From Flavobacterium sp. (GTDB taxonomy: Bacteria > Bacteroidota > Bacteroidia > Flavobacteriales > Flavobacteriaceae): 20,506 nt of DNA. Position 1 is the first letter of the stretch, and each line of letters opens with the position of its first letter. The notes beneath the pieces are model-generated. The model made no database searches and had not been told where the DNA came from. It saw only the letters and a program-made list of their open reading frames with translations. The position numbers and the translations under genes are program-made. This document shows, piece after piece, positions 8,201 to 14,600 of this stretch. Location of the stretch: NCBI GenBank assembly GCA_024709705.1, contig JANJWE010000184.1, positions 1-20,506 of the forward strand, given 5' to 3'.

Positions 8201-8673
8201 TTTTCCAATGTGGAGTCAAATCAATCACCTCTTCTTTTTTTGCTGATACTTTTGAAGCCAGAAATTTTGAAACTCAAGGATGGTTAGTACTTCCAAAAAT
8301 TAGCTATTTGTTTTCAAAAAATGCGAGCTGGGATGTTTTTTACCAATTTCAAAACAAAGAAAACACAATAGGACAACAAGAAACTTTACGTCAAAATCTT
8401 TTGGGAACGTCTTTTAATTTTTCCGGCAAAAAGCAATTTACACTCAACGGAGAGTTCAATTATATTGCAAACACCTTTACAGGCGATGCCCTTTCAGCGG
8501 TAGGCTTTCAGATGCTTGAAGGTTTACAACCCGGTAAAAATCAAACCTGGCGGCTTTTAGTTCAGAAAAACCTAACTCAATTTTTAGATTTAAACATAAG
8601 CTATCAAGGGCGTAAAAGCGAAACAAGTAATGCCATACATACGGGAAGTATTCAATTACGAGCCTTCTTTTAA
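5266..8673 (+). CDS. Large outer-membrane beta-barrel-type protein with SprA-like modules
   Basis: This 1135-residue protein begins with a signal peptide (basic LKK, hydrophobic run, cleavage after LYA at residue 19). The rest alternates short polar and aromatic strands, as in outer-membrane barrels, and ends in a phenylalanine-terminated strand (RAFF). RGVTIGNNQ near residue 144, the IPLQDGG and FDQIF region, AGD at 213-215, and GSERVFVNGILVQRG near 292 followed by YTIDYNAGEVTF recall modules seen in SprA, the type 9 secretion channel. It is less than half the usual SprA length, so it is at most a relative. DYNNNGIQELQE at 823-834 has the spacing of an EF-hand calcium loop. No plug or TonB box is recognised. 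Its role is unknown; a transport or surface-structure function is inference. Confidence 0.8.
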   Translation: MLKKCIWGILFVFISGLYAQENESLYQKKRILITRDTLVINPNGISKSYFKLQNLSGIPIDTSNYQTDFVKGLLIFKSGFRPKDTIEVSYLQYPKFLTQTYSVYDPSKIVPNAQGNGLLYSLSKDSKATYKPFDGLTTSGSIKRGVTIGNNQNAVVNSNLDLQIVGKLSDKVSLRASIQDSNIPLQDGGYSQRLDEFDQIFIELYSQDWSLRAGDLFLENRKSKLLNFSKKVQGVSSQFVFGESGNKTTVFGAGALVRGQYARSNFTGQEGNQGPYKLRGNNGELYVLVISGSERVFVNGILVQRGENNQYTIDYNAGEVTFTSLFPITSEMRIVIEYQYSDRSYNRFVAYGGVVHEREKWQIGGFLYNENDVKNQPLQQNLTPDQVAVLQNAGDNLALMNAPSAYADSFSENKILYRKVTVAGTTFFEFSNNPNDELFNVRFTLVGNNQGNYILSNNQAVGKIYEYIAPVDGIPQGNYEPVIRLIAPTQIQMATVIGKYNPSEKTNLAFELGLSRNDLNLFSSLDDTNNQGIAFQWEAQQRLWTRKWTLDAFTNLNFIDQDFRTIERLFTIEFGRDWNLNQPMGNQRYLIAGLRWQLPQKSSAVYQVETLNFSENYSGIRHVFNGHFSNKNWNVTQSSSIMQNQSGNIETRFGKNDTALRYDWGKNWSGTSIRMEDYQEKNTVLGTFNPLSQRFTEYGTFSGRGDTTKVYLEIGYLHRINDSLQNGILSRVNRSNTYYLKSRLLQNSTSDLTAFISYRTLKFENRSIPTETSLNSRILYNGRFLNQLINTTTLYETAAGTLPQQEFTYLEVEPGRGLYMWNDYNNNGIQELQEFEIAPFPDQAKYIRVFLPNQIFIKTHQVKFSQSLSINPGIWQNETGLKKFLSHFYHITSFTTDRKTIRSNDSFNLNPFTFSDDSILGLTTTWQSSLFYNRGKQKHSTTYTYSKSDVKNLLSVGLQESRSEQHFIQYSHLHQKSWLFQCGVKSITSSFFADTFEARNFETQGWLVLPKISYLFSKNASWDVFYQFQNKENTIGQQETLRQNLLGTSFNFSGKKQFTLNGEFNYIANTFTGDALSAVGFQMLEGLQPGKNQTWRLLVQKNLTQFLDLNISYQGRKSETSNAIHTGSIQLRAFF

Positions 8674-8713
8674 GAGGTTTGTTAAAATGTAAAACTTAAG
8701 GGGTTATTTCCTT

Positions 8714-8731
8714 ATATTTGAATTTCAAATC
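8714..8731 (+). promoter_or_regulatory. -7 box and overlapping palindrome before the HGQPxHRC lipoprotein gene
   Basis: TATATTTG at 8714-8721 matches the Bacteroidota -7 consensus. It overlaps a small palindrome, ATTTGAA at 8717-8723 and TTCAAAT at 8725-8731, around one base. TTTGTTAAAAT lies 33 bases further upstream (8678-8688). The leader would be about 14 bases. Confidence 0.45.
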
Positions 8732-8740
8732 ATTCAAATT

Positions 8741-9286
8741 ATGAAATCGAAATTTTATTTAGTTTTTACATTGTCCCTTTTCCTATTTAATTCTTCCTGT
8801 AAAAAAGAAGAAACGGTTACACCTCAAGAAACCCCTGAGGCTGAAAAACCCAAAGTTGAATCGGCAACTCCGGCAACTCCGGCACCTGCAACAGAACCAA
8901 ATACAGCAGGGCAACCCCCAAAATTAAATCCACCTCACGGGCAACCTTACCACAGATGCGAAATAGCCGTTGGAGCTCCTTTGGATGGAAGTTCGGCTAC
9001 ACCTCAAGCGTTGCCTACGGCACAATCTACTGGGCCAAAATCTTTTTTTAAAGAAGTAAAACCAGCCGAAACTACTGCCCCGGCTGCACCTACACAAGTA
9101 ACACAAACCATTTCAAACGGTCAAGTGAACACCACTCAAACCGGTGGTGCAAAAATAACTACGACCACTACCTCTTCTAATCCCACAACTCAGGTAAACT
9201 CGCCTAAGCCAAAATTAAATCCGGCTCATGGTCAACCTCATCATCGTTGTGACATTAAAGTGGGCGACCCGCTTCCGGATGCGTAA
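8741..9286 (+). CDS. Small lipoprotein with duplicated HGQPxHRC motif
   Basis: This 181-residue protein has a lipoprotein signal ending FNSSC, with Cys20 lipidated. CKKEE directly after cleavage fits the Bacteroidota surface-export rule (Cys, one residue, Lys, two acidic residues), so it may be displayed outside the cell. Most of the chain is Pro/Thr/Ala-rich and probably unstructured. Two near-identical blocks stand out: KLNPPHGQPYHRCEIAVGAPL at about 61-81 and KLNPAHGQPHHRCDIKVGDPL at about 158-178. Each holds an H-x4-H-x-C triad that could bind a metal or form an intermolecular disulfide; both ideas are inference. I recall similar blocks in unnamed Bacteroidota proteins but know no function. 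Confidence 0.85.
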   Translation: MKSKFYLVFTLSLFLFNSSCKKEETVTPQETPEAEKPKVESATPATPAPATEPNTAGQPPKLNPPHGQPYHRCEIAVGAPLDGSSATPQALPTAQSTGPKSFFKEVKPAETTAPAAPTQVTQTISNGQVNTTQTGGAKITTTTTSSNPTTQVNSPKPKLNPAHGQPHHRCDIKVGDPLPDA

Positions 9287-9310
9287 TAGGCATTAAAATT
9301 ATAAAAAAAC

Positions 9311-9346
9311 AAAACCTCGTAAACACTATATTTACGAGGTTTTTTT
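9311..9346. terminator. Bidirectional terminator between the lipoprotein gene and tRNA-Ala
   Basis: A 13-bp perfect stem, AAAACCTCGTAAA at 9311-9323 and TTTACGAGGTTTT at 9331-9343, closes a 7-base loop. T runs flank it on both strands (9341-9346 on plus; the A run 9303-9309 on minus), so it can end both converging units. Confidence 0.92.
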
Positions 9347-9347
9347 G

Positions 9348-9421
9348 TGGAGAAGATGGGGCTCGAACCCACGACCTTTTGGCTGCCAGCCAAACGCTCT
9401 AGCCAACTGAGCTACATCCCC
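9348..9421 (-). tRNA. tRNA-Ala (anticodon GGC)
   Basis: The minus strand folds into a full cloverleaf. The acceptor is GGGGATG (9415-9421) with CTTCTCC (9349-9355), and the discriminator A is at 9348. The D arm is GCTC/GAGC, the anticodon stem TTTGG/CCAAA with loop CTGGCAG, and the T arm GTGGG/CCCAT with loop TTCGAGC. The anticodon GGC (plus positions 9385-9387) reads GCC, alanine. The G3-U70 wobble, the main alanine identity element, is present. CCA is not encoded. One acceptor pair is a U6-U67 mismatch. A -33/-7 pair lies just upstream and a strong terminator just downstream, so it is a single-gene unit. Confidence 0.97.
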
Positions 9422-9431
9422 AATGCGGCGA

Positions 9432-9463
9432 CAAATATAATATAATTCCTTTTGAAAATCCAA
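9432..9463 (-). promoter_or_regulatory. Promoter of tRNA-Ala
   Basis: On the minus strand, TTG (9461-9463) and TATATTTG (9432-9439) are separated by 21 bases, matching the TTG-N17-23-TAnnTTTG rule. Transcription would start a few bases before the tRNA 5' end at 9421. Confidence 0.6.
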
Positions 9464-9569
9464 ATATGGTCAAACAAAATAAAAATACCTTTATCTCTCC
9501 ATTTAAAAAAGACATTTCAAAAGAATTCAAATAAACAGAAATCGCTATTTTTACAAAAATTTGATACCT

Positions 9570-10328
9570 ATGTCAAACTCGGGTACGTTACACACATCAA
9601 TTTCTCATAATGTTGCTCATGTAACTTTTGGGCATCCATCCGGAAACTCTTTTCCAAGCTCACTTTTACATCAGTTAACGGAAAGATTATACGATTTAAG
9701 CGAAAACCAACACGTTCGAATCATAGTATTACAAAGTGAAGGCACGGGTGCTTTTTGTGCCGGTGCTTCGTTTGATGAGTTGGTAGCAGTGTCAAATCTA
9801 ATAGAAGGCACTCAATTTTTTTCGGGTTTTGCCAATGTAATCAACGCCATGAGAAAATGCAAAAAAATTATTATCGGTAGAGCTCAAGGCAAAGCCGTAG
9901 GCGGTGGAGTCGGATTGCTTTCAGCTTGCGATGTCGTTTATGCTACTTCTGCTGCAGCTATTAAACTTTCGGAAATTGCTATAGGAATTGGTCCTTTTGT
10001 AATCGAACCGGCAGTTTCTCGAAAAATAGGAAAAACGGCTATGTCTGACTTAGCTTTGCATCCACAATCTTGGAAATCGGCTCAATGGGCTTTGGAAAAA
10101 GGTTTGTTTAATGCTGTTTTTGATTCTATAGAATCTATGGATAAAACATTGATAAATTACATTGAGACTTTGGCTCTAAGTAATCCCGAAGCATTAGAGG
10201 ATTTTAAAAAAATGCTATGGGATGGTACCGAAAACTGGGACTCATTATTGTATGAAAGAGCATCAATCTCCGGTAAACTTGTACTTTCTGATTTTACTAA
10301 AAATGCATTAGCCACTTTCAAAAAATGA
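9570..10328 (+). CDS. Crotonase-family (enoyl-CoA hydratase/isomerase-like) protein
   Basis: This 252-residue protein has the crotonase fold. The first oxyanion-hole segment is GAFCAGASFDEL (residues 60-71) and the second GKAVGGGVGLLSACD (107-121). In hydratases the residue after GGGx is the first catalytic Glu; here it is Gly115. The second Glu is kept (E135, in LSEIAIGIGP). The protein therefore may act as an isomerase or lyase, or have weak hydratase activity; the substrate is unknown. I chose the ATG at 9570 (MSNSGTLHTS) over an in-frame TTG at 9561. The stop codon overlaps the next start (ATGA), so it is translationally coupled to the 58-residue membrane protein that follows. Confidence 0.85.
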   Translation: MSNSGTLHTSISHNVAHVTFGHPSGNSFPSSLLHQLTERLYDLSENQHVRIIVLQSEGTGAFCAGASFDELVAVSNLIEGTQFFSGFANVINAMRKCKKIIIGRAQGKAVGGGVGLLSACDVVYATSAAAIKLSEIAIGIGPFVIEPAVSRKIGKTAMSDLALHPQSWKSAQWALEKGLFNAVFDSIESMDKTLINYIETLALSNPEALEDFKKMLWDGTENWDSLLYERASISGKLVLSDFTKNALATFKK

Positions 10329-10501
10329 AAAATATCTTTTTACTTATTCAATCGGATGTTATAGACGAAAAACTCAAGAATGCACCAGATGGCGATTACC
10401 AAATTGGAATTTGGATTGGTTCTTTATTGCCTTTTATCGTTTTAGTTGGCCTAGCCTATTGGATGTATTATACAGCGAAAAAGAAAGAAAAAAACAACTA
10501 G
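10325..10501 (+). CDS. Small single-pass membrane protein, unknown function
   Basis: The ATG overlaps the crotonase-family stop codon by four bases (ATGA). The 58-residue product starts MKNIFLLIQSDVIDEKL, continues with a polar NAPDGDYQ stretch, then has one strong membrane segment (IGIWIGSLLPFIVLVGLAYW, about residues 27-46). It ends in a lysine-rich tail (KKKEKNN) that should stay in the cytoplasm. The tight coupling and clear membrane topology support a real gene. I do not recognise the family. It could be a partner or membrane anchor of the crotonase-family enzyme, but only the arrangement suggests this. Confidence 0.72.
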   Translation: MKNIFLLIQSDVIDEKLKNAPDGDYQIGIWIGSLLPFIVLVGLAYWMYYTAKKKEKNN

Positions 10502-10507
10502 TTTAGC

Positions 10508-10515
10508 TACCTTTG
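10508..10515 (+). promoter_or_regulatory. -7 box for queD
   Basis: TACCTTTG followed by CA is a textbook flavobacterial -7 box, 17 bases before the queD start. No TTG -33 is visible. It suggests queD-lpxH can be transcribed separately from the crotonase pair. Confidence 0.5.
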
Positions 10516-10531
10516 CAGCAAATAAAATCAG

Positions 10532-10987
10532 ATGACAAAAATCAGAATCACAAAACAATTCAACTTTGAAACCGGACATGCCTTGTACGGTTATGATGGG
10601 AAATGTAAAAATGTTCATGGCCACAGCTACAAACTTTCGGTTACGGTAATTGGTGTGCCTATTAGTGATACGAGTCATGTAAAATATGGAATGGTGATTG
10701 ATTTTGGCGATTTGAAAAAAATTGTTCGTGAGGAAATTGTTGATGTTTTTGACCATGCCACCGTTTTTAATCAAAATACACCGCATATAGAATTGGCACA
10801 CGAACTCCAACAAAGAGGTCATCATGTGATTTTGGTTCCCTATCAACCCACAAGTGAAAATATGGTTACCGATTTTGCAGAGAAAATTCAGAAAAGATTA
10901 CCCCAAAACATCCAATTGCATTCGTTGAAACTTCAAGAAACCGAAACTTCGTATGCAGAATGGTTTGCTTCAGATAATTCAAATTAG
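10532..10987 (+). CDS. queD: 6-carboxytetrahydropterin synthase / 6-pyruvoyl-tetrahydropterin synthase family
   Basis: QueD converts dihydroneopterin triphosphate to 6-carboxytetrahydropterin, an early step toward the tRNA base queuosine. The 151-residue protein shows the zinc histidines H16 (FETGHAL), H29 and H31 (NVHGH). The catalytic Cys25 (GKCKNVHGH) and the FDHATVFN segment with D74 and H75 are also present. The C-terminal ETSYAEW stretch fits the family. The length is slightly above the common 120-140 residues, with a small insertion around residues 96-115. No other queuosine gene is nearby. A eukaryote-like PTPS role in biopterin synthesis is less likely given Cys25 within the CxxxHxH context. 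lpxH starts 3 bases after its stop. Confidence 0.88.
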   Translation: MTKIRITKQFNFETGHALYGYDGKCKNVHGHSYKLSVTVIGVPISDTSHVKYGMVIDFGDLKKIVREEIVDVFDHATVFNQNTPHIELAHELQQRGHHVILVPYQPTSENMVTDFAEKIQKRLPQNIQLHSLKLQETETSYAEWFASDNSN

Positions 10988-10990
10988 CAC

Positions 10991-11752
10991 ATGATGAATC
11001 AAAGTCCGGTAAAAATATACTTTGCTTCAGACCAGCATTTTGGGGCTCCCACACAAGAAGCAAGTTTTCCTAGGGAGCAAAAGTTTGTAGCTTGGCTAGA
11101 TTCTATAAAAACCGATGCTACAGCTCTATTTTTATTGGGCGATTTATTTGATTTTTGGTTTGAATACAAAACGGTAGTTCCCAAAGGATTTGTTCGCGTT
11201 TTGGGAAAACTAGCTGAACTTCGCGATAGTGGTATTCCCATTTATTTTTTTGTTGGTAATCACGATTTATGGATGCATGATTATTTTGAAAAAGAATTAA
11301 ACATCCCCGTTTTTCATAACAATCAAGAATATACGTTTAATGACAAAACCTTTTTAATTGGTCATGGCGATGGAAAAGGCCCTGGTGACAAAGGCTACAA
11401 ACGCATGAAAAAAGTGTTCACTAATCCGTTTTCAAAATGGTTGTTTCGATGGCTGCATCCGGATATTGGGGTGAAATTAGCTCAATATCTATCTGTTAAA
11501 AACAAATTGATTTCGGGTGCAGAAGATGTAAAATTTTTAGGTGAAGAAAACGAATGGTTGGTACAATATGCCAAGCGAAAATTAACATTCAAACACTATG
11601 ACTACTTCGTTTTTGGTCACCGTCACTTACCCTTACAGTTAAATGTAGGAGAAAATTCAACCTACATCAACCTCGGTGATTGGATTGGTTATTTTACCTA
11701 TGGTGTTTTTGATGGAGAAAAATTTGAGCTTAAAAAATTTGAAACTTTATAA
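10991..11752 (+). CDS. lpxH: UDP-2,3-diacylglucosamine diphosphatase
   Basis: LpxH cleaves UDP-2,3-diacylglucosamine to lipid X and UMP, the fourth step of lipid A synthesis, at the inner membrane face. The 253-residue protein has the calcineurin-like metallophosphoesterase motifs in order: SDQH (residues 13-16), GDLFDFWFEY, GNHD, the GHGDG histidine and C-terminal GHRH. FDFWFEY after the second motif is typical of LpxH. Start is ambiguous between adjacent ATGs at 10991 and 10994; either leaves only 3 or 6 bases after queD. The 3' end overlaps convergent recJ by 6 bases, with no terminator between them. Confidence 0.92.
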   Translation: MMNQSPVKIYFASDQHFGAPTQEASFPREQKFVAWLDSIKTDATALFLLGDLFDFWFEYKTVVPKGFVRVLGKLAELRDSGIPIYFFVGNHDLWMHDYFEKELNIPVFHNNQEYTFNDKTFLIGHGDGKGPGDKGYKRMKKVFTNPFSKWLFRWLHPDIGVKLAQYLSVKNKLISGAEDVKFLGEENEWLVQYAKRKLTFKHYDYFVFGHRHLPLQLNVGENSTYINLGDWIGYFTYGVFDGEKFELKKFETL

Positions 11753-13435
11753 CACGTCTTTTACTCTCAATTGCACAGAAATAACTCCATTGTATTCGTT
11801 TTCGTCTATTCCATAGGCCATTTGAAACGGTTTACGATTCGAAACACGACTTAATTTTTTTCCCAAACCAAATCCGATAGCACCAAAACCTTCTGAGTTA
11901 TTTTGTTTGACAAATAATTTTAAATGTTCTTCATTTTGCCCAATAGCTTTAGCATAACCGGTATCTACTACGTTTTGAGTCATAAAAACTGGTGACATAT
12001 TTTCGGGCCCAAACGGTTCAAACTGCTTTAAAATTCGAAGTAATTTTGGTGAAATATCAGTAAAATCAATTTCGGCATCAATAGTCAATTCGGGAATAAG
12101 CAAATCCGGATGTATGGTTTCTTGCACTACTTTTTCAAAGGCGTTTTTAAATAGCAAATAATTCTCTTCTCGAAGTGTCATTCCGGCTGCATACATATGT
12201 CCGCCAAACTGCTCTAAATGTTCAGAACATTTTTCCAACGCATTATATACATCAAAATCTTTGACAGAACGAGCCGAAGCCGCTAATTTATCGCCACTTT
12301 TTGTAAAAACTAATGTCGGCCGATAATACGTTTCCGTCAAACGCGAAGCCACAATTCCGATTACCCCTTTGTGCCAATTTTCGTTATAGACAACTGTTGT
12401 AAACTTGTCTTTTTCATTGTTTTGTTCAATTTGAGCCAGTGCTTCAACCGTTATTTTTTTATCTAAATCTTTACGGTCTACATTATATCCTTCAATTTCT
12501 GAAGCAAATTGTTCGGCTTGTTCTAAATTGAATTCAGTTAATAACTCTACCGCATGATTACCGTGTTTGATTCTTCCGGCGGCATTAATTCGCGGGGCTA
12601 TGATAAAAACAACATCGTTAATCGTGAGTGCTTTTTTCTTTATATTTTGAATCAATGCTTTTATTCCCGGTCTGGGGTTGGCATTGATAACTTCTAAGCC
12701 AAACTTGGCTAAAATGCGATTTTCTCCTGTAATCGGAACAATATCTGCAGCAATAGCGGTGGCAACCAAATCTAAATACGGAATCAAATCAGCAATCGTT
12801 TCACCTCTGTTTTGAGCCAATGCCTGGATTAATTTAAACCCTACTCCGCAACCGCAAAGTTCGTCATACGGATAAGTACAATCGCTTCTTTTAGGGTCTA
12901 AAACAGCAACGGCTTGGGGTAAATTTTCGCCCGGTCGATGGTGATCACAAATTATAAAATCAATGCTTTTTGCTTTGGCATAAGCCACATGATCTATAGA
13001 TTTTATTCCGCAATCTAAGGCAATAATTAATGAAAAATCATTGTCATCGGCAAAGTCAATTCCTTTATAAGAAATGCCATAACCTTCGTCATACCGATCC
13101 GGAATGTATGTGGCAACATTCGGATAAAAACTTCTTAAATAGGATGAAACCAAAGAAACTGCCGTAGTACCATCTACATCATAATCACCAAAAACTAAAA
13201 TATTTTCTTGATTGGCAATCGCTTTTTCAATTCGAGCCACGGCTTTATCCATATCCTGCATTAAATACGGATTGTGTAATTGTTCTAATTGAGGTCTGAA
13301 AAACAGTTTGGCCTCTTCATACGTGGTAATATTCCGTTGAATGAGGAGAGAAGCAACCAATGGATCTACATTCAATTGAGTTGCCAATTGTACCACGAGA
13401 TTTTCTTGAGGTTGGGGTTTGAGATTCCATCTCAT
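11747..13435 (-). CDS. recJ: Single-stranded-DNA-specific exonuclease RecJ
   Basis: RecJ degrades single-stranded DNA 5' to 3' in recombination, mismatch and base excision repair. The 562-residue protein carries the DHH phosphoesterase motifs: VFGDYDVDGTT near residue 80, ALDCG, and CDHHRPG, then CGCGVGFKL. The DHHA1 and later part shows INAAGRIKHG, GVIGIVASRL, ASARS and EQFGGHMYAAGM. A C-terminal OB-like region follows. All expected motifs are intact. It is the last gene of a minus-strand operon, 20 bases after the OsmC-family gene, and its end overlaps lpxH by 6 bases. Confidence 0.96.
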   Translation of the reverse strand: MRWNLKPQPQENLVVQLATQLNVDPLVASLLIQRNITTYEEAKLFFRPQLEQLHNPYLMQDMDKAVARIEKAIANQENILVFGDYDVDGTTAVSLVSSYLRSFYPNVATYIPDRYDEGYGISYKGIDFADDNDFSLIIALDCGIKSIDHVAYAKAKSIDFIICDHHRPGENLPQAVAVLDPKRSDCTYPYDELCGCGVGFKLIQALAQNRGETIADLIPYLDLVATAIAADIVPITGENRILAKFGLEVINANPRPGIKALIQNIKKKALTINDVVFIIAPRINAAGRIKHGNHAVELLTEFNLEQAEQFASEIEGYNVDRKDLDKKITVEALAQIEQNNEKDKFTTVVYNENWHKGVIGIVASRLTETYYRPTLVFTKSGDKLAASARSVKDFDVYNALEKCSEHLEQFGGHMYAAGMTLREENYLLFKNAFEKVVQETIHPDLLIPELTIDAEIDFTDISPKLLRILKQFEPFGPENMSPVFMTQNVVDTGYAKAIGQNEEHLKLFVKQNNSEGFGAIGFGLGKKLSRVSNRKPFQMAYGIDENEYNGVISVQLRVKDVL

Positions 13436-13455
13436 ACGATATTATTTTTAATGGC

Positions 13456-13887
13456 TTATATTGAAACTGTGTGAAAAAACAACTTCACATCTACAGTAGC
13501 GAATTTACGAAACATTTCCATGACGCCGCAATATTTTTCTACCGATAAATCTACGGCCTTTTTTAATTTAGCCTCATCTAAATTGGAACCATAAAAATGG
13601 TATTCTAATAGTACCGCATCATAAATTTTAGGATGTTCATCTGTTAAATTGGCTTTAGCATCTATATGAAAATCCGAAATTTCCAATTTCATTTTTTGAA
13701 TTAGAGAAGCTACATCCAACCCAGAACAACCGGCAAGAGCAGATAACATTAGGGCTTTGGGCCTTAAACCATTACCTTCACCACCATTTTCAGGGCCTGC
13801 ATTTATCCAAAGAGTTTCGCCGCTGGGATTGGACGATTCAAATTGTAGATTTCCTTTCCAAGTGGTTTTTATAAATTGCTCACTCAT
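13456..13887 (-). CDS. OsmC/Ohr-family protein
   Basis: OsmC-fold proteins are thiol-dependent peroxidases, often acting on organic hydroperoxides. The 143-residue product has both expected cysteines, C54 (LAGCSGLDVASLIQ) and C120 (EKYCGVM), plus the conserved Arg42 region (NGLRPKALML). The pattern fits the general OsmC/YhfA type more than Ohr. I start it at 13887 (MSEQFIK), which leaves a 7-base gap from the rsmI stop and puts an AAGGA sequence just before the ATG; an ATG at 13917 would overlap rsmI by 23 bases and adds a poor N-terminus. It lies in the rsmI-recJ operon. Confidence 0.9.
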   Translation of the reverse strand: MSEQFIKTTWKGNLQFESSNPSGETLWINAGPENGGEGNGLRPKALMLSALAGCSGLDVASLIQKMKLEISDFHIDAKANLTDEHPKIYDAVLLEYHFYGSNLDEAKLKKAVDLSVEKYCGVMEMFRKFATVDVKLFFHTVSI

Positions 13888-13894
13888 AGTCCTT

Positions 13895-14572
13895 TTATTT
13901 ATTTGATTTACCGGCAACTACAACTACAATTTCGCCTTTGGCGGGTTTAGTTTTAAAATAGTTTAAAACCTCAGTAGCAGTGCCTCGTATGGTTTCTTCA
14001 TGCAATTTGGATAATTCTCTGGAAACCGAAACTCTTCTCTCCGGACCAAAATAGTGGATAAATTCGGCCAAAGTTTTATTTAGTTTATGAGGAGAGACGT
14101 AAAAGATAAGCGTTCGGGTTTCTTCTGATAATGCCAAAAATCGTGTTTGTCTTCCTTTTTTATCAGGCAAAAAACCTTCAAAAACAAACTTGTCATTAGG
14201 AAATCCGCTATTCACTAAAGCCGGAACAAAAGCTGTAGCTCCGGGCAAACATTCTACTTCAATAGCATTTTCTACACACGCTCTAGTAAGCAAAAATCCG
14301 GGATCGGAAATTGCCGGTGTACCGGCATCTGATATTAAAGCTATGGTTTCTCCGGCTTGTAAACGTTTAATTAATCCTTCTACGGTTTTATGCTCATTGT
14401 GCATATGATGACTTTGCATTGGAGTAGAAATCTCAAAATGCTTTAACAATTTTCCGCTGTTTCGGGTATCCTCGGCAAGAATACAATCAACTTCTTTGAG
14501 CACTTTGATGGCTCTAAAAGTCATATCTTCCAGATTTCCAATTGGCGTTGGAACAATGTAAAGTTTACTCAT
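13895..14572 (-). CDS. rsmI: 16S rRNA (cytidine1402-2'-O)-methyltransferase
   Basis: RsmI methylates the ribose of C1402 in 16S rRNA, in the decoding centre, using S-adenosylmethionine. The 225-residue protein has the tetrapyrrole-methylase fold signatures of this family: YIVPTPIGNLEDMTFRA (residues 5-21), ILAEDTRNSGKLL (31-43), SDAGTPAISDPG (81-92) and GATAFVPALVNSG. It stops near residue 225, without the small C-terminal domain seen in longer homologues, as is usual in this phylum. It lies 28 bases after the Glu-rich gene and 7 bases before the OsmC-family gene. Confidence 0.95.
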   Translation of the reverse strand: MSKLYIVPTPIGNLEDMTFRAIKVLKEVDCILAEDTRNSGKLLKHFEISTPMQSHHMHNEHKTVEGLIKRLQAGETIALISDAGTPAISDPGFLLTRACVENAIEVECLPGATAFVPALVNSGFPNDKFVFEGFLPDKKGRQTRFLALSEETRTLIFYVSPHKLNKTLAEFIHYFGPERRVSVSRELSKLHEETIRGTATEVLNYFKTKPAKGEIVVVVAGKSNK

Positions 14573-14600
14573 GAATTGGGTTTAGGTATAGTAAAAAAGT

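Noticed and set aside
9561..9569. TTG start for the crotonase-family gene
   Set aside because: An ATG three codons later gives a normal N-terminus.
13888..13917. Upstream ATG for the OsmC-family gene
   Set aside because: It would overlap rsmI by 23 bases; the ATG at 13887 has an AAGGA sequence just before it and a 7-base gap.
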